Assembly (NCBI GenBank): GCA_002221725.1
Contig: NJFT01000144.1
Coordinates: forward strand, 1 to 64,000
Length of the DNA stretch: 64,000 nucleotides
Reading direction: 5' to 3'
Source of the DNA: Scedosporium boydii
Lineage: Eukaryota; Ascomycota; Sordariomycetes; Microascales; Microascaceae
The position numbers were made by a program, and so were the translations under genes. The notes under the pieces are model-generated. The model was not told the DNA's origin, did no database searches, and saw only the letters and a list, made by a program, of their open reading frames with translations. Shown piece by piece: positions 33,426-45,172 of the stretch; the first letter of the stretch is position 1, and each line of letters opens with the position of its first letter.

Positions 33426-35363
33426 CTTCGAAGTCCTCGGGTGCCTGTGTTCTGTCGTTGTATTATATGTTTCCTCGCCTCGGCGAAGGACTGTCTTTGC
33501 CGCAGAGCGTGTTGCCTTCGCCTAGGCTGGCAATGCACTTAGCCTCCCGGAAGATGTGGTATCTGGAGGCGTATCATGTGGACCAAGGGGGTGTAACGAA
33601 TGCGAGATAGAGTAGGGGAGAAGGAAGACGATGTAGATAACGATTGGTGGGTGAGGCTAGATGTGATCAAGCTTTTGGATGTGAAGAGATAAGAACTGTT
33701 GCCAGCGTCGACCAATCTAGATGGTAACACCGAGAGGAAGAGAGAGAGGGAGGGGAATTAGGGAAAAGTAGCTGAAAAAGCCAGGCTCGATTCCGATTTG
33801 TGTCGTCTCCGTGAACTTTGCTAGAACCGACTAGCTCCTGATGTCGTCGTCTCTGCGCTTCGATTGCCGGGCCCCTGTCTGGGCACCTACATTTACCCTT
33901 TCTTCTTCAAACGCTTTCCGCCTTGCGCTATGTGAGTATGTACCGGAGAGGAAGGGCAGTGCAGAAGTCATGCACGACTTATCACCCTTTGCTGGAGATG
34001 GTGGTGGGAGTTGGAGGGGGGAAGGAAATATGCGGTTACGCTGGGATATATGCTGCCGCCCCCACAGAAGCGACAAACACTTCTGCAGTTCCTCGAGCAG
34101 TAGTGAAAGAGAAGAAGGGGGGGTGTGCTTGTAAGGGAGACACACACCCACACAGACACACGACGGAAGTGAGGTACGTCTGAGTTGTAAGCCGTGGACG
34201 TGCAACCGGCCGGTGTGAGGATGAGGGTGAAGAGAGCTATCTGTCGATAAAAAGGCAGAAGGGAATGCTTTTTAGGACGGGTGCAAACAGCAGGATTCCA
34301 TATCACCAGTGTCGTACAAGGCGGCACTGGGGAATTTACACCATCCGGTCCCGTTAGTGGTAATACGGAGGATGAAATGAAAGTGTCTCACGCAGGAGGG
34401 GGAGACTGGGCGAGAAGACTCGTAGAAACCGGACAAGTCCAAAGTTGTTTATCCTGGCCACGGCCGGGGACTGTAGACCGTGAGATGACCTTGTTTCTTG
34501 TTGAAATTAATATGCCTGCGGTGAGCGATGTTTGGAAGCGATGTCTCGATCTGTGAACGAGCTCCTTTTGTCTTGTCTCTCCTGGGTAAATGGTGGCGAG
34601 TGTCCACTGTGTGTCAAATGGCCAAGGTTGTTAACAAGCCACGGCGGGAAGAATCTCCGGGCAATACGTGTATGTGATGTTATGATCGCATCAGGGACCA
34701 GGGAAGAGGAAAAACAAAATAAGAAGAAGAAAACGAAAGGCGGACTGCCTGCTGAAGGTCCGGTATTTAGTCGACGACGGTTGGCTAGCTTAATTACGAC
34801 CTTGAGGACGCAGTCTTTCAAGACTGTCCGGCGAGAACTGATGGCCCGAGTCGATACTCTTAGTCGGGTGTCTGGGTACCAAGAGGGTCCCGGAGGGCGT
34901 GAACCTTTGAACGGATATTGAGATCAAAGGTCAATTGATCAAATGGATTTGGCTAGTTCGGTCTTCGAATGGGGAAGAGACTGATGGATAGAAGAAAGAA
35001 GAATGGGGCGGCCCCTCCAAGTCGCGCTTATCAATGAGCTTGTGAGCGCAAATAAAGCCTAGTCGAATCCGCCAATGTCTGGGAGTTTCAGATGCAGAAG
35101 CGACAAGGATGCGGATGAGATGTGGATATTCGGGATGGATGGGATGAGGGTGAATGCGGGAAGTAACGTGAATGGTGGGAGACCAATCTATCAAGACGTC
35201 TGAGAATATTTTGGGGGTTAGGATGGAATTCAACGATGCTTGATGAAGACGCCGTGGTGAGAGAATCAATTAATTACTTCAATCATCCAATGTTTGCACC
35301 TCGAGAGGGATCGAGGAAAGTCCACAGCATGGGTGCATTGGGTATTTGGGCTTCGACTGCACA

Positions 35364-35387
35364 TCAGAGATCAGAGATCAGAGATCA
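35364..35387. repeat. Heptamer tandem repeat (TCAGAGA)3
   Basis: Three exact tandem units followed by TCA, in intergenic DNA. Confidence 0.9.
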
Positions 35388-35528
35388 ACTCGGCGGTATC
35401 GATACTTCGTTGTGTACTTGCCTGGAGAAAGATAGGGAAAAGGTACCTCCGATGACTATGAGGAAGAGCTCCAACCCGAGGGGATTTACCGAACAATGCG
35501 TACCCCAAAGTATACAATTCTCTACAAA

Positions 35529-35548
35529 GTACAATTGTACAATTGTAC
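35529..35548. repeat. Perfect 20-bp palindrome of GTACAATT units
   Basis: The stretch GTAC-AATT-GTAC-AATT-GTAC reads the same on both strands over 20 bp. It may be a binding site for a dimeric regulator or a simple slippage product. Confidence 0.9.
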
Positions 35549-38500
35549 TGATCGGTCACCAGGTCCACAGATTCTAATTGTCGGCTAGGGAAAACATGAG
35601 TGAGTTGTCCAACGAGCCTCCTCGGAGGAAATAGTCCATGATACGTGGTTTCCACATTCGAAAGGAGCCAGGATCAAAAGTCGGAACGTATCATCGTACC
35701 TGCTTCGTCCACTGCTTCGTACAAGCATGCTTGAGGCAAGGGACATCCACATATAGATTGGACAAGTTCGTTTCCATTCCTACTCCTTCCGTGTTGGTCG
35801 CTGGTTGTTCCTGATGGGTTGGTCTAGTGTAGGGAGAAGTATACACGAGAAGGCGCGGTCAGGAACCATACGATGAAATACAATCAGGACCGCCGCCAGG
35901 TACAATTAAGCTACTGGACCGAGAGAGTACTTCTTCTGGCTCCGAAGCCAAAACTGTGTACACACGGATAAGAGTTGACAGATTAAGCGACACGATGCGG
36001 CGGGGAGGAACTCCGACCGCGACAAAGTGGCATTGACGAGGATTGCCTATGCCGACTTGGCGCAGAAGAAAGTCCGGTGAACAACGGCGGTGGCAGGAGC
36101 TGATGTCGAGACGGCATTTGCTTCATCATAGGACTGTTCAGTATTCCAACCCTGGGGCTCTCCTCGAGAAGCACGGAGCCTGGCAGTAGTTTATACCGAT
36201 CGTCCTTGGCCAGCCTACTCAATCTGCTCATCAAAAAATGGCAACCACATGTCCGGAATTCCCTCACTCGCAGACAGGACATGGTTTCACCTGCACCGTC
36301 CTTCGGAGATGCGTGGTATATTGAACAAGACATCGAGCGGAAAGAAGGTACGACGCATCTTGTCGAGTCGTACGTAAGGGGGGGAAATTCAGTACAAAGT
36401 ACGAAGGTACTGATCATCTCATCAGGCAGGAACAGCTCAGCACTCAAGGACAAACATTGTTCATTCCTCGGGTTTTGCTTGCCTCTTCATCAATCGATCT
36501 GTTGCAGCGGGCGCTGGAAATCCCCAGCCTAAATTCTCAGTATACAACGTCACATGTGAAACTGTGTGTCCAAGGCTGTAGAAGGAGACGAAATTCTTCG
36601 GGGAAGGAGAATCCGGCTTGCTTTTTCGGCGTGGTATCTACGCCAGGCAGTACTTCTTACTTCGTAGTGTAAAAAAGTACGAAGCCTGGAGGTTTCTTCA
36701 ATGCACGATGCTGATGGCAATTTCTCATTTGATGTTCCCACTGCTTGCAGCATGGAAATTCCTCGTTCCTGCGTGCTGCTCGCATAATCCAATATGAAAA
36801 ATATTGGTCGCTCCCCACTCTCATCTTCATTTTCCAAATGCTGAATAATTCACGCTGAACAATTCTCTATTAAGCGGTCCCTCCAAGCAATTACTTCGTA
36901 CAATCGTCGAAGGCCGGGTAGCAGGCAAGGATCCTAGATCCCAGTTGACCGCGCACGACATCAGACGGGAACCATAAATCTGCTCCACTCACTACCATAT
37001 TTTACCATATTTGATTGCCATTTTCTAGTCTACATGGGTCGTCCCTGGGGAAGCTTGATTTGATCATATCCGTCGCGGGCTTCTTCAATGCTACCAGGAT
37101 TCGATGCCTTCGATGTTTGGTACACCGCAATATATTTCGTACTCGAGCCCGGATCCTGATCAACAAATTGAAAGCAAAGAACCCGCTTTTGTTTTTGACC
37201 TTAATTTGGTACCTTTTTTTATTGTGTCAGTCATTTGCTCATGGTTTCTGTCGTTCGACGCAACGCATCCTGCAAGGTACTTTGCGGTACTTGCACTCGG
37301 AGATGGCATCCGGGAAGCCGCCAACACCAGGAACTCGTCCGGGAAGCCCATCATCTCATCGAATGGTTTTGATGGAATTTGAGTCAAACGTCGTGACCAG
37401 GCTGGATGACGGTGAGCGAGGCATTTCTTGATCATCCCCATCACAAGCCTAGTAAAAGCTTGTCCTTGGTTCCACGACAAACACACTAGTAGGCAAGCGT
37501 AGGTGTGCATTACGGCAGTTGGCATTTTGACCTCATATCCGCATCGACAAAATGCTACGCTCCCTCGTGTGCTTTCCCGAATACCCCTTTCAAGATGGAT
37601 CGGATACCACCCAAAATCTCCCTTGACACGCTAGTCTCCTCCACCACCGTTACAACTACTGCAGAAGACACCAACTGGGCGTGTCAACCAGGCCCGAACG
37701 TTTCCCGCATCAATGGCATGGCCGCATTCACATTGACGCAGTTCATCCACAAGACGGCTGTGGGAAATTTCTGGCCCTAGCTCTCTCTTTTAAGCTATGG
37801 AGCTATGGATCGAGCTCGCGATTTGGTTGTGGAGAGACCCTGATCAACATCTCCGACTGCCGATCCAGCCAGGGCCTGTCCACGCGACCACTTTCCGCCA
37901 CGGCATACGCAGTATGAGTCGAAGGAAATGCCAAATAAAATCCCAATCCATTTCACTAAGAGCTTAGTGAATCCGAGTTCACTGTGCGTCGCCAATTCTT
38001 TCCTGTATTGAGGCCAGGCTTCCGGTCCAAGGAGTGAGATGGCTGTTCTCCCTCACCATCTATCAACCGACACCGGATCGTCCGGACACGGGATAACTTT
38101 ACCCAATCGCCGTATCGACACACGAAGACAACATGCCCCACGGCCTAGATGAGAACCATCTCGGCGGGAATCCTCCTTTCCTCTCCATATTGCTTATTCT
38201 TGGCGTACCTCAATCCTCAAGGGTGACTTCACGCCGCGCCCCAACCATCACCATCCACACGGAACCGCTCACAGGATGTCCAAGTCCATCCCCCCCAATC
38301 GCTATCCTTATCTCATTCAGCCTGAATGCAAGACTTTAAGTTTCTTACCAATCCATTCATCGCTAAAATGCCCCCGATCCTGACTCCCTCATGCTTAGAA
38401 ACCCCCCTTGTTTTAATCTACTTTTAAGCGAGAATCCTCCTTTCCCGTCTCTTGGCCCCCTTCGCCCCAGTGAACGGCGCAAGACCCTTTCTCTCACCTG

Positions 38501-41360
38501 GCTCCCCACCTAGAGTTCACCGTAGTGGGTTATAGGGTTGATATCTCGAGCACACAAAGTACCCTGAGATTGTAACCGGTTTCTAACCTAGAATCTTGCG
38601 AACCACACGCCCCCTCCCGCCAATGGGATACCATGTCGAGGGTTACTGCCGGTAGACATTCTTTTTTCCCGGCGCAGTACCTTGCATTGATGCTACGCCA
38701 TTCAAGGTAAGGGGTCCAGGATGATATCAAGTAGATATGAACCTGCTATCGTCGCCATCACGAGACAGTTCTGGATGTATGTTTACCTTTGAGGGAGGTT
38801 GTTCGCAAAGAAGACGCCATTTGGCGGTGCTGCTTGTTGCCTCGGCGTCTTTCCCAACTTTGTACCCGTGGTTTGCTCATACCTATCTGGCCCACGGCCG
38901 TAACGTAACAAAGGAGGAGGAAAGACACGGAAGAGGCAGGGGCGGTAGAAGCGGTGGCAGCGGTGGCAGCGCAACTGCAGATGTGGGTAGTGGCACCTAT
39001 TACACTCTCTTTCGTGAGACAGCCACGTTAGAGCGGGATATCTGCCCTGGGGCGAAGCGTATGACGAGTAGGCTAGAGTGGCTAAGTAATGTATTTTGCT
39101 ATGCTCGGCTCCTTGTCCTTTGGTATTTGGTGCATTCGGCAGTCGGGAAGACTCTCACACTTCTACCCATGGTCCTGGTGACATTGACCTGAGTCGCTGA
39201 GAGGATTGGGGCTGTGGAGTGCTCCCACCGTCAAAGTCAGGGCTCCACGGCCGTCTCGATGTGTCCACAGCTTACCCGAGCAATCCTCGTCGAGTATGGA
39301 AGAATGAAGAAGAAAACAGGCTCTGGGATTCGAAATGACTGGTGCTGTGAGCGCCAGCTCCTGCGTCCACACGCCTCTCTCTCAACCCATCGATGTTCAG
39401 AACATTACGGTCCTCGGATGACAACCCGCACCATGCGCGCTCCCGCGTTTGGTTCCTAATTGCGTTCGGGTTATGAGGTAAATGGCTTTTCACGCATTGC
39501 ATTTTTTTCGGTATGACTGGCGGGAAGACGCAGCCTTCCCCAAACAAGGACGCAACAATCCTGGACGGCAACCAAAGATGCGGCAAGAGTCCTTGGATTG
39601 TTCGTCTTGGCCTTGCTTTACAGGCGCCATTCTGGGCCGTTCGGTCGTTCTGAAGGCTATTATTGAAGGCTGTTATGATGCAGGGGGCTGGGAACTGTGA
39701 CGCGGATGGCTTGTGAGGCCATGACAGGGAGCTGTGATCCCGACTGTCACATTGATCGAGGAAACCCGCGCTTTCCCTGGGCCGGGTTTGAGGATGAGTG
39801 GGAGTAAAGAGGTCAGCCATTCAGTCAGTGGCTTGGAGGGTTGCCCAAACTAACTCGGTCCTGATTCTACTACCTCGCGAGATGAAGCTTGACCGGGCCT
39901 AGAGTTTCCAGGTGAGTGAAGCCTCATGGGAGGAAGACGGCTAGTTGCAGTACTCAGGAGTCTTTACTCCAATCCTGCTCCTGGTAATTTCCCCGTCATC
40001 TACCCCGTCACGACTGGGTTAACTATGGAAGGCTGACACTCTGAAGGTTCGGGGCAATGCATATGGCACGTGGAATTTCAAGCCTCCGGCAGCCAGCAGG
40101 GAGGCGGGACCGAGGCGACAATTGTCTGTACAACTTTATGGGGGAGAATATGGACTTCGCGGCATGCCTTGCCATCCTCGGGGTTCCTTGACAACTACGA
40201 TCCGAATATCACAGGGGGTTCTTCCATCGGAGACCATACTCTCACCGTGATGACCGGCAAAGTCTCTACCGGGGAGTATTGGGGTGACAAGGCCGTTGGC
40301 TTTCTGTCCTCACCAGGATTGGGTGAAGAGGCGGCGCCCTTTCATTGCAAGTCTCCTCGGGCGTTGTAAGATCAATCAAACACGACGGGCTGGAGCCGGC
40401 GACTGGTCAGGTTCGGCCACCACTACAGTACGCCAGGGAGACATGTGATACGGGGAAGACGGCGGGCACCCCTCCAACACGAGAAAATCGCTCAGGTGCA
40501 TCACCGTGGCGGCCGATCTGCGTCAACAGAATGTGGAGAGCGGATCTACGGAGTACTCGGGCTCTCTCCCATGCGAGCTCATCGATGGATTCGGCATCTG
40601 GCATATCCATTCGAGCTGGCCCTCCTTGCAGCATCACGCATGGCATGCGCCCAATACCCCAAAAGCAGTGCGTAAACCCTCTCACTCAAATGTACGAACC
40701 TCGCGTCTGCACATCTCCAGCGAGACGCGCCAAGCACTGCGTCTCGAATCCTGCCCCTCCCCCTCCTCAGCTTGCTTTTCCCCAGACGTCCCCTTCCGTC
40801 GAAAGCCGAGTCTTACTCTGCGTGACTCTCTGCTCCAAGAGAGAAGAGAACGGTTGATTAAACATGTCCTCTCCCCCGTCCCCCGCATTTCACTAAGAGC
40901 GTAAACTCCCGAAGGCTCCCTCCTCGTTCCAAAATACAACACATGGAATACAACCTTGAACAAGGATCCCCTCATCCCCGGTGATCCTTCTGCGGTCGTA
41001 GTCGTAGTCGGGGGGAAGGGGCCGCGAAGAAGATATTGCACATTTCACATCACACATTTCACATTGCGCATTGCGGGGAAAAGCAGTCGCGGTGGGGCAT
41101 TCACTTGTCTGCATTCAATGGGGAAGCGCGTCTCGGGTCAAGTTGTCTTGGCGGCGTCATCGAGCTTATGGACGAGCGGAGCTGGAGAGGAGATGGCCGA
41201 CGTGGCGGCTATGAAGTTGTTGGCAAGAAAAAGCAGGCGAGGACTTGCCCTCTGAGATTGGTTGGCATTACATGGAGATTCTTTACACCCTCCCTTCCCC
41301 ATCGAAGTCGGGCCGGAGAGTGAACAATTTTGTTCGAGGATCATCGAAAAGGAGGAGGTT

Positions 41361-41380
41361 TACAAGGGATTACAAGGGAT
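41361..41380. repeat. 10-mer tandem duplication
   Basis: Two exact adjacent copies of TTACAAGGGA in intergenic DNA. Confidence 0.9.
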
Positions 41381-43700
41381 TGAAGCAGGAGCAGCAATTT
41401 TCACATGATTCTGCTCACATCAATCATGACCTCAGCCTTCGTGAGTTCCCCCCCCTTCTTATCCAGCTGCATGGCGAATCGAGACACTTGACCACTTTCG
41501 TAGCCAAGCTCGGCTATGCGAGTAAGCATTAGTGAATCTTGGGGGGTGGTGGCGGTCATGTTTGACCTTGGGTGACATGGTGCGCGGGCAGTAGTGAGTT
41601 GTGATCATCCCCTGCCCTGGCCTTCCCCTCTCTCAAAACCGAGATCTAGATCTTGCTCGTCAAACTAGAAAACAAACCGGAGGAAAGGAAGTGAAGATAT
41701 GCCAGACATGTGGAGCAGAAACTGTTAGTGTAACTGCGTGGTTGGGGTTGCACTTGCAGCCTGGCCTTGATGCAGGCAACACCAATAAGGACCGATCAGC
41801 TTTTCTCACGGGGGGAAGGGAAAGGAGATCAATGATGGAGAAGTGTTAATTTTAATCCTACTTGATGGTTTGGCTTTGTGGCGGGTGAAGATTTGCTTTG
41901 GTCTAATTATTTCCCTCCCTTTTCCAGGCCTCGTGTGTTTGGCACGCTGCGCTAAGTACTCCATATTGAAGTATTGAAGATGGGGTTGGAGGGCACTGGA
42001 TTTCTCGCGTGGGAGCTGCATTTGGAGCATGAGACGATGCGGTGATTTTGGCTCCCTGAAGTAAAGTTCACCGACAACACGAATAGGAATCATGAATTTC
42101 GGTTCGGTAAATCAACGTGGCATGGCAAAATTAGCAAAAAAGCCTGTTTCCCACGATGCCCTTGGTCTAAGCCGAGTCGGGGTCCTCGTGTCCCTGCGCA
42201 ACGAGGTGAATTAAAACGAAAAAAAAAGGTGGAGCCACTGAAAGTCAATTGCATTTTGCAGCCCGAGCTTCCCACTCCTGGAATGCCACGAAAAAAGGTG
42301 ATGATTGAACATTGAAACGAAGCTGCAAGGAGCATCAGCCATTCACTGATGCCACACATTGTAAAGGGGGCAAAAAAAATGGGCAGACCGGTGAGGCCAG
42401 ATCAGCGAGGTAAGACACGAACTGGCGAGCCTATGAGACAATGTCCATGCAGCAAGCCCCCTATCAAAAACCTGGGAATTATAAAAATATCATCATCCAA
42501 CGAGACGAGGAAGAGCGGTAAAGGAGGCAACGGGTGGTTCCGTTAATTTTCCTCTCAATTTTTCTCGATGTTATGGGGATGCTATAGATTTGGGAAATGA
42601 AAGAGGCGTGATACTCGCCGCTGGAAGAGGAAGCCAATGGGACGGGCAACAATTTTGCGTGCCGTGTTTGTATTTGCGGTCCTCTTGTATTTTTGATTTT
42701 ATTCTATTTTTCATTCCATTTTTATTTCATCTTGCCATGGTGATGTCTTGCTGTCTTGCCTTGAGACTGATGATGGAGCGAGCTGTCGAAAAAAAAAAAA
42801 TGGCTGCACTGCATCATCGCTCAGCTGCGTTCACCGTTTCGTCATCCTGCAGGGCTAGTCAAACCGGAAGTTTTTCACGAAACGGGGCCTCATCGAGGGA
42901 GACTCTCATTTTCCAGCATCGAGATTGGGCAGCCTGAAAAATCCAAGTTGGGCAGCGGAAAGAGAAAAAAACGAGGAAGCAACCCTGGGTTTCATGCAAA
43001 CTCTCAAAGATGGCCCCCCAAACCTCGCCCCTTGTCAAGATTGAAATACAGCTCCACCACGATCGAAACTAACCTTACGCTACAAGGCAGGAAACTCGCA
43101 ATGAAATGAAAGGGAATGCTGGTTCCCCATCCCGAGATTCGCCGCTTTTCTTTCCCTTTTCATGCAGCATCGCAGTTGATGCGTGGCGCCGTCGTCCGTT
43201 AGCGCGGGGGACAGCGTTAGTTTTGGGCCTCTTTAGCGTTCCTCGGTCTTGGGTACTTTTCCTATGAAGCAGAGTCTAGCGGCGGTAGTGCAGTCTATGG
43301 TGTAGATATACCTCATTCAATGATGAGCTATTACTCGTTGCCTTGAGGGGCTGGCCTGGCTGTGCTCTTGCTGGCCACGCCTGGACCTGACGAGACCCAC
43401 TGAGCTTGAATTAGCGCTCCTCAAAGGTCATTGATCGATGATCGAAGGGCTTCGTCAGGCCTGGCTAGTTGTGCGTAATCGGCCTCTATCGTCTTATACA
43501 AGATAATAGAAGAGGTGCCCCCGTGGGATAGATAACTGAAATGCCATCAAACTCCGATTCAAACACAGACACTTCACGCATGGTGCCATTTTACACCAGA
43601 TGCCAAACACGAATATATTCCGGGGCAACATCTCAAGACGAGACATAAAAGACGGCCCAGACAAGACAGGCAGAACCAGACAAGACACAAAACGAACAGA

Positions 43701-43726
43701 CCATTCGAACCATTCGAACCATTCGG
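43701..43726. repeat. 9-mer tandem repeat (CCATTCGAA)
   Basis: Two full units and a third that diverges at its last base, in intergenic DNA. Confidence 0.9.
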
Positions 43727-44050
43727 CTCGGGTCCAACCTACCCAAAAGGGCAAATAAAACGGGATCCAGTCCAAGTACCCCCACAGTGCGCCATTCCGG
43801 CAATCCCACTCCCTAAACTCCCAATTGCCTGCCTGGACGACTCCTGGGCTGCTCTGGGCTCGCTAGATTTAATCCCTATTCTCGTATTGGCTGCCGCCTG
43901 AGAAAATAAGAGCGAAAAAGACCATCTTACGTCCCAGCGCCCAAGCCACCCGCGACATCCTGGAAGTGGGTTCTGCCTGCATTCTCTTGTCGACGTCGCC
44001 TTGGCTCCTCTTGGCATGCCGGTTGGGGGTCATCGAGTTGCCCGCTTTTC

Positions 44051-44062
44051 CTTCGTACGAAG
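44051..44062. repeat. Perfect 12-bp palindrome CTTCGTACGAAG
   Basis: An inverted repeat containing the core of the recurrent TACGAAG motif in both orientations, about 1.1 kb upstream of the LisH-like gene start codon. Confidence 0.85.
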
Positions 44063-44380
44063 CATCATATGTCGAGTGGTTCTTGGGCTGATCTCGTCGC
44101 AGATTCGGCTGACGTACGACGTATTTGATCAATTGTGTGGTCCATTTCCTCGTCAACACACCTTGTAAGGTCTGGAGGCTGGCTGTGCTTTCCTTTCTCC
44201 CACCAACACTGTGCAGGTACAATACAAGTACATCAAATGTCATTTTCCATTTTCCCACTTTCCCACACCAGAAGGAAGAACCGAAGCTGGACGAGGACCA
44301 AAGAAGAAAAAAAGAGGGAAAGTCCCATCATCCCAGCCAATCCATGTAGACTTCGGGTACCGAGTCCCCACCTGCCGCAT

Positions 44381-44400
44381 AACTAGGCCGTACTAGGCCG
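44381..44400. repeat. 10-mer tandem duplication (WACTAGGCCG)
   Basis: Two adjacent 10-mers differing only in the first base, in the upstream region of the LisH-like gene. Confidence 0.85.
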
Positions 44401-44840
44401 CAGTAAAACTACCTTGGAAATACTTGGCGTTACTAGCGCTCCTCCTTGCTCCTCTTGTATCTCTTGTATCCCGTCGTGCCCTGTGAGTGCGCAGCAACGA
44501 AAAAGCTCAATGCTTCAATTTCCAAGTCGTATTTATGGCTCGCCTGGTTCCTGTGCTAGAGCCAAGTTGGTATTAATACTTGGATGTTTCTTGTACCTCA
44601 GCCCGAACGAACGAACGACCCCTTTTGCTAATATCGCGCTTACTCTTTTACTCTACTACTCCGGCTTCGCCTTGCTTTCCCGTATTCAGTCTCTTTCCAA
44701 ACCGAAATCTGATTTGATCCTTCGTCTCTTCTCACGCAGACTCGCACCTCTTCTTCACCTCCTAGAGACTAGATCCTTCGATTTCCATGCTCACTCTGCG
44801 TCCAGCAGGGCGAGAATCCAATATAGATCTAAACTCGTAT

Positions 44841-44883
44841 CCATATTCATACTCATACCCATATCCATATCCATATCCATATC
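44841..44883. repeat. CCATAT hexamer microsatellite
   Basis: Hexamer units, the first ones with substitutions and the last four exact. It lies about 290-330 nt upstream of the LisH-like start codon, probably in its 5' leader, and is read in one frame as Tyr-Pro repeats of a possible upstream ORF (44787-45089). Confidence 0.9.
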
Positions 44884-45172
44884 GACCCTACTCCCAAGCT
44901 GCCGCTGCCATACCCTCTCCAGCAGTATCGACACACTCCTCACCTTACCAGCCCTACAGTTCTATGGCTCCAATCGGTTCTCGATCGCCTCGAGAATTGT
45001 CCATGCCCTCCCCCGCGTCCCGCTTTCGACGCTTTAACCGCCCCCGAAACGGTCGGAGCCCTCCATTTAGCTCTCGAATCTCGACGTAAACGACTCAGAG
45101 CTCCTTCACCTCCACGACCACGACTAATACCATTCGCCAACACCACCCACGACAAACCCACTCCTAACACCG

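Larger units (their letters stand above)
33426..45172. other. 11.7 kb gene-free block between divergent genes
   Basis: The two flanking genes point away from this block, so it holds both promoters. The part near 33426-33800 is the promoter and leader of the disordered protein gene, and 44100-45172 that of the LisH-like gene. Between them no ORF shows a recognisable family or convincing splicing on either strand. Base composition stays close to that of the genic DNA, so strong RIP is not evident. It contains two exact TACTTCGTA motifs (36658, 36892), several short tandem duplications (35364, 41361, 43701, 44381, 44841) and perfect palindromes (35529, 44051). Long non-coding transcripts, old degraded elements or fast-evolving small genes could be present but cannot be shown. 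Confidence 0.55.

Noticed and set aside
44414..45037. 207-codon plus-strand ORF upstream of the LisH-like gene
   Set aside because: Overlaps the probable promoter and leader; low complexity; overlaps the shorter Tyr-Pro frame that fits better as a uORF.
33426..45172. Searched for CRISPR-like arrays, long terminal repeats and transposase or reverse transcriptase frames
   Set aside because: Only short tandem duplications and palindromes were found; no conserved transposon protein motif in any frame.
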